Made by a program: the position numbers and the translations under genes
NCBI GenBank assembly: GCA_011033025.1
Contig: WFMF01000017.1
Span: 558,001-622,000, forward strand
Origin: Beroe forskalii
Taxonomy: Eukaryota > Ctenophora > Nuda > Beroida > Beroidae
Length of the DNA: 64,000 nucleotides
Reading direction: 5' to 3'
The notes under the pieces: model-generated
What the model saw: the letters and a program-made list of their open reading frames with translations, nothing else
What the model was told of the DNA's origin: nothing
Databases searched by the model: none
Part shown: positions 12,601 to 23,057 of the stretch, piece by piece
How positions within the stretch are numbered: the first letter of the stretch is position 1
Layout of the letters: each line of letters starts with the position of its first letter

Positions 12601-15600
12601 TTTACTAATTTTCGAGATATAAAGTCAAACGCAAGGGAATACTGACGGAAATTGTTCAAAAATGACAAAAGTCGATTTTGACATGTTCCCACCATTGAAA
12701 TTTTCTGAAATTTTGCAGGGACGTTCATTTTATCATTTTCTTTCAGAAACCACCAAGAAAATTGAGGGCTATGAGCTAATTTTCGAGATATAAGGTCAAA
12801 CGCAAGGAAATACCGACGAAAGTGGTTGGTTCAAAATGACAAAAATTCGATTTTGGGCATTTTCTCACCATTAAATTTTCTGAAAATTTGTAGGGATGTT
12901 CATCTTATCATAATCTTTCAGAAACCACCAAGAAAATTGAGGATCCATGTGCTTTTTATCGAAATAAGGTCACACGCAAGGAAATACCAACGAAAATGGT
13001 TCAAAAATGACAAAAAGTCGATTTTGGGCATGTTCCCGCCATTGAAATTTTCTGAAATTTTGCAGGGATTCTTATTTGATCATTATCCTTCAGAAACTAC
13101 CAAGAAAATGGGAGGTTTATGTGCTAATTTTTGAGATATAATGCCAAACGCAAGGGAATACTGACGGAAATTGTTCAAAATGACAAAAATCGATTCTTGG
13201 GCATGTTCGCACCGTTAAATTTTCTGAAAATTTGTAGGGATGTTCATCTTATCATTATCTTTCAGAAACCACCAAGAAAAATTGGGATCCATGGGCTAAT
13301 TTTCGAGATATAAGGTCAAACGAGAAATTTGGTTCAAAATGACAAAAATCGATTTTGGGCATGTTCTCACCATTGAAATTTCAAAATTTTTGCAGGGATG
13401 TTCATCTTATCATTATCTTTCAGAAACCACCAAGAAAATTGAGGATCCATGTGCTTTTTCGAGATATGATGTCACACGCAAGGAAATACCAACGAAAGTG
13501 GTTCAAAAATGACAAAAAGTCGATTTTGGGCATGTTCCCGCCATTGAAATTTTCTGAAATTTTGCAGGGATTCTTATTTGATCATTATCCTTCAGAAACT
13601 ACCAAGAAAATGGGAGGTTTATGTGCTAATTTTTGAGATATAATGCCAAACGCAAGGAAATACCAACGAAATGGTTCAAAAATGACAAAAAGTCGATTTT
13701 GGGCATGTTCCCACCATTGAAATTTTCTGAAATTTTGCAGGGATTCTTATTTGATCATTATCCTTCAGAAACCACCAAGAAAATGGGGTTTATGTGCTAA
13801 TTTTGAGATATAATGCCAAACGCAAGGAAATACCGACGAAAGTGGTTCAAAATGACAAAAATCGATTCTTGGGCATGTTCGCACCGTTAAATTTTCTGAA
13901 AATTTGTAGGGATGTTCATCTTATCATTATCTTTCAAAGACCACCAAGAAAATTGAGGATCCATGTGCTTTTATCGAGAAATAAGGTCACACGCAAGGAA
14001 ATACCAACGAAAATGGTTCAAAAATGACAAAAAGTCGATTTTGGGCATGTTCCCGCCATTGAAATTTTCTGAAATTTTGCAGGGATTCTTATTTGATCAT
14101 TATCCTTCAGAAACTACCAAGAAAATGGGAGGTTTATGTGCTAATTTTTGAGATATAATGCCAAACGCAAGGAAATACCGACGAAAGTGGTTCAAAATGA
14201 CAAAAAATCGATTCTTGGGCATGTTCGCACCGTTAAATTTTCTGAAAATTTGTAGGGATGTTCATCTTATCATTATCTTTCAAAGACCACCAAGAAAATT
14301 GAGGATCCATGTGCTTTTATCGAGAAATAAGGTCACACGCAAGGAAATACCAACGAAAATGGTTCAAAAATGACAAAAAGTCGATTTTGGGCATGTTCCC
14401 ACCATTGAAATTTTCTGAAATTTGCAGGGATGCTTATTTGGGAGGTTTATGTGCTAATTTTTGAGATATAATGCCTAACGCAAGGAAATACCGACGAAAG
14501 TGGTTCAAAATGACAAAAAGTCAATTTTGGGCATGTTCCCACCATTGAAATTTTCTGAAATTTTGTAGGGATGTTCATCTTATCATTATCTTTCAGAAAC
14601 CATAAAGAAAATTGAGGGTCTATGTTCATTTTCGAGATATAATGCCAAACGCAAAGAAATACCGACGAAAGTGGTTCAAAATGACAAAAGTCGATTTTTG
14701 GGCATGTACCCACCATTGAAATTTCTGAAATTTTGCAGGGATGCTTATTTGATCATTATCCTTCAGAAACCATCAAGAAAATGGAAGCTTTATGTGCTAA
14801 TTTTTGAGATATAATGCCAAACGCAAGGAAATACCGACGAAAGTGGTTCAAAATGACAAAAATCGATTCTTGGGCATGTTCGCACCGTTAAATTTTCTGA
14901 AAATTTGTAGGGATGTTTATCTTATCATTATCTTTCAAAGACCACCAAGAAAATTGAGGATCCATGTGCTTTTTATCGAGAAATAAGGTCACACGCAAGG
15001 AAATACCAACGAAAATGGTTCAAAAATGACAAAAAGTCGATTTTGGGCATGTTCCCGCCATTGAAATTTTCTGAAATTTTGCAGGATTCTTATTTTATCA
15101 TTATCCTTCAGAAACTACCAAGAAAATGGGAGGTTTATGTGCTAATTTTTGAGATATAATGCCAAACGCAAGGGAATACTGACGGAAATTGTTCAAAAAT
15201 GACTAAAGTCGATTTTGGACATGTTCCCACCATTGAAATTTTCTGAAATTTTGCAGGGAAGTTCATTTTATCATTTTCTTTCAGAAACCATCAAAAGAAA
15301 ATTGGGGGTTTATGTGCTAATTTTTCGAGATATAATGCCAAACGCAAGGAAATACCGACGAAAGTGGTTCAAAATGACAAAAAGTCGATTTTTGGGCATG
15401 TTCTCACCTTTGAAATTTTCTGAAAATTTGTAGGTATGTTCATCTTATCATTATCTTTCAGAAACACCAAGAAAATTGAGGATCTATGTGCTTTTTTCGA
15501 GATATAAGGTCACACGCAAGGAAATGCCAACGAAAGTGGTTCAAAAATGACAAAAAGTCGATTTTGGGCATGTTCCCGCCATTGAAATTTTCTGAAATTT

Positions 15601-16345
15601 TGCAGGGATTCTTATTTGATCATTATCCTTCAGAAACCATCAAGAAAATGGGAGGTTTATGTGCTAATTTTTGAGATATAATGCCAAACGCAAGGAAATA
15701 CCGACGAAAGTGGTTCAAAATGACAAAAAATCGATTCTTGGGCATGTTCGCACCGTTAAATTTTCTGAAAATTTGTAGGGATGTTCATCTTATCATTATC
15801 TTTCAAAGACCACCAAGAAAATTGAGGATCCATGTGCTTTTATCGAGAAATAAGGTCACACGCAAGGAAATACCAACGAAAATGGTTCAAAAATGACAAA
15901 AAGTCGATTTTGGGCATGTTCCCACCATTGAAATTTTCTGAAATTTGCAGGGATGCTTATTTGGGAGGTTTATGTGCTAATTTTCGAGATATAATGCCAA
16001 ACGCAAGGAAATACCGACGAAAGTGGTTCAAAATGACAAAAAGTCGATTTTTGGGCATGTTCTCACCTTTGAAATTTTCTGAAAATTTGTAGGTATGTTC
16101 ATCTTATCATTATCTTTCAGAAACCATATAAAGAAAATTGAGGGTCTATGTTCTCATTTTCGAGATATAATGTCAAACGCAAAGAATTACTGACGAAAAT
16201 GGCTCAAAATGACCAAAAGTCGAATTTGGGCATGTTCCCACCATTGAAATTTCTGTAATTTTGCAGGGATGCTTATTTGATCATTATCTTCAGAAACCAT
16301 CAAGAAAATGGAAGCTTTATGTGCTATTTTTGAGATATAATTTTG
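12600..16345. repeat. ~170-bp satellite, right arm of giant inverted repeat
   Basis: About 22 monomers in reverse orientation to the array at 3,785-5,760. Two monomer types, GTTCGCACCGTTAAA and GTTCCCGCCATTGAAA, tend to alternate and form ~345-bp dimers (for example 13,790-14,445 and 15,660-15,950). The arm is nearly twice as long as its partner. Confidence 0.9.
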
Positions 16346-18889
16346 AAAATAAGTAAAATATAATAACGCAGATTTATGAGCACGATTTGGTTCACTTTTG
16401 GTCGAAATTCTTACTGACCGAAAGCAATTAAAGACCGAAAGCACAATCTGAATCTGCCGTCTGTGTCGTCTGTCAGACTCGAAAGGACTCTTCTGTCGAC
16501 AACATCAACATAATCATCTGAAAGTAACTTTTATCAATATTATTCAAAAGCTGTACCTCAACAGAGCAGTTCAGTAAATAAATTATTATGATGATTTAAT
16601 TAGAATTTTAATTTTACGGATTTCTCAAAATATCCATGAATGGCATACGCCTATTATACAGGGTGTCCCAAGACTCATGAACACATTTTAAATAGCCTCA
16701 TTTTTATGAAACAGCAAATACACAGAATGATTTTGTGTTTTGAGATGTTAAATATTCCGATTTACGTTCCAAAAATAAAATTATATTATTACTTCTAAAT
16801 TGTTTCAGTTAGGTTCATTTCTTGGGAGTTAGGAGCAGGCCTTACACATTTGAAAAATGGCATTGCTGATTCTATCGAATCAAGATTGAGCTATTTCACT
16901 TTGCAAAATAAAATTTTGACTGCTTAAATTTGGACACGTGTCTTGGGTTACCTTGTAAAGTTATCATTTTCTCAATTTGTTTTCAATAAATAATTTCAGT
17001 CGATAGTCAATACAAGCAATACAAACATTCGAAATGTAGAATATTGTCACAATCGAAACTTGAAAATTCAACTCACGTGTCATGGTATCATTAATTCGGG
17101 AAGTGAGGTTTGGTGGGGTCAGATCGATGGATCACTTCTCTATTTCCCTTCTACCGAATCCAAGAAAAGAAAAGGATGCTCCACTTGTACTTCTCCACTT
17201 GCATCTTGCAATTTGCACGCGGAGTTCGGGGCTCGTCTGCAATTACAATTTTTATCAAATTATATTTGAGGGGAGATATGATATGGGGATTGGGGAATAG
17301 ACACAAACGTGTTGAACATTTATTTAAACAACCTTATTACAACGTCATGTTTAATGCCTCATATCTGAGAATCGTGAATATTTAAAAAGTTAGATCTTGT
17401 TTAATATGTTCTGCTGTTGTATGTTGGACCACAGTTAATTTATTAATCATAAATGTTATCACTCCTCGTTAAAATAGACCATAACCGAAAGTATAGCTTT
17501 TATAAGAAAAGGTAATAATGAAGCAAGTGACATATTTTGGGTCTGTTGATTACTTTTATTTTGTCAAACTTAGTTAAAACTAGTATACCATTTCATAAAT
17601 AGGCATTAGAAGTGTGATTATATCGTTAAAATGGACCATGAAGTTTTCAGTTACAGAATAAGGACAACTATTCTAGAAATACACCACAGGGGAATGTTAA
17701 TGCTACAAGGAAGTCAAATTACGTCACTTAATGATAGAATTGACTTCCTACTTCATATCTCATACTTCTTTTGTTCTTGGTTGCTCTTCTGTGTTAAAAT
17801 AGACCATCTTACGTTGCCCTATGCTTTGTTTCATTTGACCTTCTTAGGCAACATTTAATGATATAAAAGTCTGTAATACCAATTAAATATTGTCTATGAA
17901 TTTGGAAAACCTTTAATGATAGACTTGATTGAGAAATGCTTTTAATTGATAAAATAGACCAATTTTTCAAGGCCATTTTGCAATGGTCTTTTGAACATTT
18001 ATTTTCAACTTGGAACATTCTTTTTAAACCATTTTTTTCACTTTGTATGTATAAATAGCAATTTAAATGTTAGATACTATGATATATGTGATATTATTTG
18101 GAATTTCAATGAGCTTTATATTAACCAGAAACTTTAAATGGACTTTTTAACCACATTTAATACATTTTTTTAAAAGATTTTTTGAACAAGTTGTTTACTT
18201 ATACTGAGATAAGTTTAATTTCTGAACCATAGAATTGTTATATTAGTCTGTAATACCATTTATAAGAGATTTTATATTTTTATACCCAATGGATTGATTT
18301 AACTATAAATTGGTAACATTTATCGATACTTGCAACCTTTAACACTTTTTGAACTCAAAATGATACAACTTAGTGACTCAATTAACTTTGCCTGAAATAG
18401 TTCATTTAAGTGCTTCAAAAATTGCTGAAAAGTTAAAATGGTCCTTTTGACCATAAGTAGAAACTAATAACAATTAAGGTATCATTATTAATTCAATCAT
18501 TTAGGAATACACAAATATACATTATCTGAAAGTTTCGTGGCCAAGGTCCTCAAAATGGTCTTTTTAAACCAAAAAATGTGATTTTTCGAGATTTTCAGAT
18601 TTCCCTAATTTGCTGTGACTAAAAAAACACGTCCATTATTATTTAGTATAATGAATTAATTTCACCTAGAATGGTAATGTCTAGTCCAGTGTCAAGGAAA
18701 ATGCTGTGACGTATGAATTTCAGAGACGCATTGTATCCCGTGAAGTGGTGTCAAGCTTTCGTCATAATGATGACGTATGTCATAGTGGTGTCATAGTGGT
18801 GTCAGCAAACACATTTAAGGTGCTGCTCATCTCCACTGCAGCTGTAGGTGAAGATCTGATAAAAGTAGAAATAAAAACAAGGCTGTTTT
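16346..18889. other. AT-rich non-genic region with weak ~160-bp periodicity
   Basis: No gene recognised. An AAAATRGACC-like motif recurs near 17,468, 17,628, 17,796 and 17,951, then in weaker form near 18,137, 18,436 and 18,552. This may be a decayed tandem repeat. The string CAGGGTGTCCCA at 16,659, often found at DNA-transposon ends, has no matching partner that I could see. Confidence 0.4.
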
Positions 18890-19335
18890 TCTCAATACTG
18901 CTGCAGGTTCTGTCACAAAACTGCGCGGGTTCTATCACAGAACTGCGCGAGTTCGGTCACAGAACTGCGCGGGTTCTGTCACCGTATTGTTCGGGTTTTG
19001 TCACAGTACTGCTGCATGTTCTGTCACAGAACTGTGCGAGTTCGGTCGCAGAATTACGCTGGGCTTTGTCACAGAAATACAAGGGATATGTCACCGAACT
19101 GCAGCAGGGTTCTGTCACCAAACAACCACGTTACAGAACTGCGCACGTCACAGAACTGCGTGGGTTGTGGCAAAACTATACGATTCTGCCACAAAACTGC
19201 AGCATGTTCTGTCTCAAACTGCGTGGGTTCTGTCGACTGTCTCAAAACTACGTTGGTTCTGTCACAAAACTGCACAGCAAGTTCTGTCTCAAAAACTACA
19301 GTGGGTGCTGTCTTAGAACAGGTCTGCAACAGGTT
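18890..19335. repeat. 22-bp minisatellite (GTTCTGTCACAGAACTGCG type)
   Basis: About 18-20 degenerate units of GTTCTGTCACAGAACTGCG plus three variable bases. The repeat keeps frames open on both strands (a 241-codon frame on the plus strand at 18,706-19,431), but the peptide only translates the repeat and I do not call it a gene. Confidence 0.85.
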
Positions 19336-20780
19336 CTGACTCTAGCACAGATCTGTGTTGTTTTCGCACAACGGTGGTGGGTTTGTGTGAACAACATTTC
19401 ATATGTGTCAAGTGGTCTTGGGGTTTGGTGAGATCAGTAAAACAAGAAAATTCAGTAAAACAAGAAAATTAATATTTGCGCCAATCTTTACAGGACAATT
19501 AAATATATAACATAGCACGAAATATAGGCTAGTATGCCTGCACCATCTCAAAGAGCTGTGAACAGCTTAAGGGGCACAAGGGTACTCGTGCTGTTCGCTA
19601 TTGTGTACACCACAACTCAAGCTGTTCCACGTTTTAATTTTGTATAGCAACTTTTATTACTAGGTTTGATTGCTGTTGCTTAGGCAGGTACTTATCTTTG
19701 ATGATGATGCAGACTACTCCAGCATTGATTTTATGGTTCTATTTGAGAAGCCTTTGGACTTGTTTGTAAAGAGGATCATTTTTACTATTTTGTCTTTAAT
19801 ATTCTATCAAATAAAATATAGCAAATCAATTTATTAATCAATCAACAAACAATAAATAATAAAATGGGCAACTAATAAAGATCAAAAATGAGATGAGGGC
19901 CAGTCAACCTCGATACCTACCTAATATTATTGGTTTCATTGGGTGTAGATTCATCATTCACATGAAGGAGCTACAGTCCAACAAAAAGAAAAAAAAAAAA
20001 ATTATGAGAGGCACGCCAGCTTGCCACATTATAATCCTCAGTGCTCCATGAAGTTGGAAGGTCCTTATGCTGAAGCCTAGTAGAAGCTGCTTGAGCCTTG
20101 CACGGATAGAGCTAACATTATCTGAGTAATCAGTTACTTTCAGCTTTTTTACGACAGCATTCCATAAGGCAGATCGATAGATAAATGTTTGAGAAGGTTT
20201 ATCAAGGATTAGTGTGGTCTGCTTCCTCTTGGAAATATTATAGCTTGTGTAAGTGGGATAGGATAATGAAATTTAAGGATCTTAAATATTTCCATTATAC
20301 AGTGATAGGTATAGAGATTGAACAGTGATAGGATATTGTTTGTCTGGAAAAGTGGCTTACTCGGTTCTTTATCAAAAATGAAGAGTCTAATTTTTTGGTC
20401 TTCAAATATTCTGGTTCTAGCACATGTTTTAAATTTGTTCAGAAACTTTTCCCTATCTCCAAAAGAACTCTTATGCAATGCTTCTGGGTAATCCAGAGGG
20501 CTGCAACCTATTACATAGCAGCATCTCCCCATACTGATATACAGTAGGAGAGATGAGACTCAAAGAGAGTATAGTAGAGCTCTCCGGAATAAGTGTTCAG
20601 GAACATTTTCTGTATTCTGTTGAGAATTGATGTTGCATAGGTAAGAGTTCTCTTTAGATTTGCAGTGGGGCTCCCAAGACAGCTTTTCATCTATTATAAC
20701 ACCTAAGAACCTTGTTTGATCAGTTTTCTTGACTGGGATATCATTTAACACAAGATTTTCTTCAGAACCAGTTCCCTTAA

Positions 20781-22659
20781 CCCATATTCTCCCATTGTCC
20801 TATATATAGGACAGGTACTATATAGAAGCCTCATTTTGCAGAGAAACGTTATTTTTACTCAATTTCTTTTGCACTGCATGCCTGAAGGATGTATTGGGTC
20901 GTAGAAACAAACCTGAATGCATGGTTATTTTTTGAATGCATGATATATGCATAGAAAGTGGTACAATTTTCATGATTTCCAATTAACATGACCTAGCGTG
21001 ATATTTCCCAAAATTTGGACCAGCATGAATCTTGTTTTTACCTGTTATCGATAGCCAAGGCATGTGCAAATAATTATGGGCGGTTAAATTTTGTATATAA
21101 GAAATGCATAATTGCATAAAATTCATGCATAATTGAGTGTACTATATATAGTACGTTATTTGAAAATAGACGTACTATATCTGGTACGTCCTATAAGTAG
21201 GACATTATATGAAAATTTATGTCCTAAATATAGCACGTACTATATGTAGGACATTAATTTTTGAATAATGCTCTACATATAGCACGTATCTCGACATATA
21301 AGCCTCAACAGACTCGGCTAAAGCTCACCTGAATATGTTTGGTGGACTTGATTGGGCCTTTAGCACCAAAAAAAGTTTGCTGCAGAGTAAAACCACCATG
21401 GAGTAAAGCCTGTAGTGGAGTTTTAGTCCGTCAATCAATTCTACTGATGGAAGTTGCTAGCAGAATTTGCTCCGCAAGTGAACTCTGCTCCTATATCATG
21501 CATGTGTTCTACATTAGCGAAAAATAGTTCATAACGAACTCCTCAGTCCACCAGCGGAGTCTATTTTGCCCAGGAATCAACATGTATGAAAAACAGTTTA
21601 CATTCTACCAAGTGGTGTCTACATCTATCATATTGTGGTAATATTCGCATTGATTGAGCCTCGTTTCAATGGATAAGGACACTGCCAATTGCCAGCACAG
21701 GGGCCACTGGACATCACCTCGCAAATGCCTGGCGTCTATTTGAACTGCATTTTACAGGAAATTATATCAACTTCCCTCCTCCAAGTTAAAAGTTACTGAA
21801 TGATTAATTTAAATGCCGTGCAAACATGAACTAGTACGTGTATACAAACCCCCAACTGATCCCTCTTGACCACCGTCTGATCACTATTTAAACTGACCAT
21901 TTTCAATCGCTTATCAACATTCTTGTCCATTTATTTAGCCATTGGTACACTTTCATAGGTCAGGAGAGGTTAACCAAGGGGTCAGGAGAGGTTAACCAAG
22001 GGGTCAGGAGAGGTTCATCAGGGGTCAGGAGAGGTTAACCAAGGGGTCAGGAGAGGTTCATCAGGGGTCAGGAGAGGTTAACCAAGGGGTCAGGAGAGGT
22101 TCATCAGGGGTCAGGAGAGGTTAACCAGGGGGTCAGGAGAGGTTCATCAGGGGTCAGGAGAGGTTAACCAAGGGGTCAGGAGAGGTTCATCAGGGGTCAG
22201 GAGAGGTTAACCAAGGGGTCAGGAGAGGTTCATCAGAGGTCAGGAGAGGTTAACCAAGGGGTCAGGAGAGGTTCATCAGGGGTCAGTAGAGGGTTGCCAG
22301 GAGTCAGAGAGTCATTTGTACACTTTCATAGGACCAAAATAAGTTTTTGCTCCAGTTTTTCCTTCAATATGTTTGAAAACATCTGTAAATTTCGCCGGAT
22401 TGTCCACTTATTTACTCCCTACTACGTTTTATGAGACCCGTACTATATATAGTACATCATTTTTGAAATAATGTCCTTTATATAGTACAGCTACGGGTAT
22501 TTTTCAAATAACGTCCTATATATAGTACGGGCCGCCGCGCACGTGCAGAAAATGGTTTTGGCTCAAAACTTTCCTCAAACCTTAGTTAGTGTTATACTAG
22601 TCTTCAGACAAAAAATCAGCTCAAAAGATTGACGTTTTCGAGGTTCGGGAGAATATGGG
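20781..22659. mobile_element. Non-autonomous piggyBac-like element, copy 1
   Basis: Bounded by TTAA at 20,777-20,780 and 22,660-22,663, with 13-bp perfect terminal inverted repeats, CCCATATTCTCCC. TTAA duplication and CCC-starting ends are typical of the piggyBac superfamily. No transposase frame is visible. Both subterminal regions hold near-palindromes of the form GTNCTATATATAGNAC, with about eight in 20,796-21,290 and three in 22,437-22,530. A minisatellite fills 21,957-22,300. The element is inserted in the RT frame of the LINE; leaving it out with one TTAA keeps the RT frame open across the site. Confidence 0.9.
21957..22300. repeat. GGTCAGGAGAGGTTAACCAA minisatellite inside the TTAA element
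   Basis: Units of 20-21 bp alternate between GGTCAGGAGAGGTTAACCAA and GGTCAGGAGAGGTTCATCAG. Copy 2 of the element (55,897-56,410) has a longer array with a different unit order, which accounts for most of the length difference between the two copies. Confidence 0.92.
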
Positions 22660-23057
22660 TTAAAGCTTTTTGGCTTAAAGTGAATGTAGTAGCATTTTGT
22701 CATATTTATGTGAAGTTTATTGAGAACCATGTACCTGTTAAGACAGATTAAAATTTCGTTACCATTCTTAAAAGCCTCTTCTTCAGTTTTGCCTTCAACA
22801 AACAAATTTGTGTCATCTGCAAAGAGTACAAATTTTCCCAGATTAGAACAATTGGTGAGATGATTATATAATCGTCTTTCTTCTCAGATTGCTGGGACAA
22901 TCTTGTAAAATTTCAATGAAAATTGTTTAGAGTGAAGATTGGAAGTGGGGACCTGATTGTTATCATCACAATTTCAATCTTTAACTCCGTCTAGTATCTA
23001 CATTCTACAATGACACTGTATTGTACTTGTTCCCACTTCCCAGCTCTCTCCTTTCAG

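Larger units (their letters stand above)
19435..22851 (-). mobile_element. 5'-truncated, frameshifted LINE (jockey/CR1-like RT), with nested insertion
   Basis: Minus-strand reverse transcriptase remnant. It begins just before the catalytic FADD box (LGKFVLFADDTNLFVEGK, about 22,840-22,786), runs through RFLGVIIDEKLSW, and continues after at least one frameshift into LSYCISVWGDAA and the typical C-terminal stretch REKFLNKFKTCARTR. A 3' region follows and ends in two copies of a 17-bp CAGTAAAACAAGAAAAT repeat. It is flanked by a 10-bp direct repeat, TTGGTGAGAT, at 19,425-19,434 and 22,852-22,861. The paralogous intron at 40,746-40,755 holds one copy and no LINE. It is interrupted by the TTAA element at 20,781-22,659. 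Non-functional. Confidence 0.9.

Noticed and set aside
12826-16092. Many 60-100-codon frames in the 170-bp satellite
   Set aside because: The same peptides recur once or twice per monomer on both arms; they lack starts, splice sites and homology.
18706-19431. 241-codon open frame on the plus strand
   Set aside because: It translates a 22-bp minisatellite; all three frames and the minus strand are open over the same units, and there is no family match.
21957-22300. CRISPR-like alternation of repeats and spacers
   Set aside because: Units are contiguous with no unique spacers, and the setting is a eukaryotic transposon.
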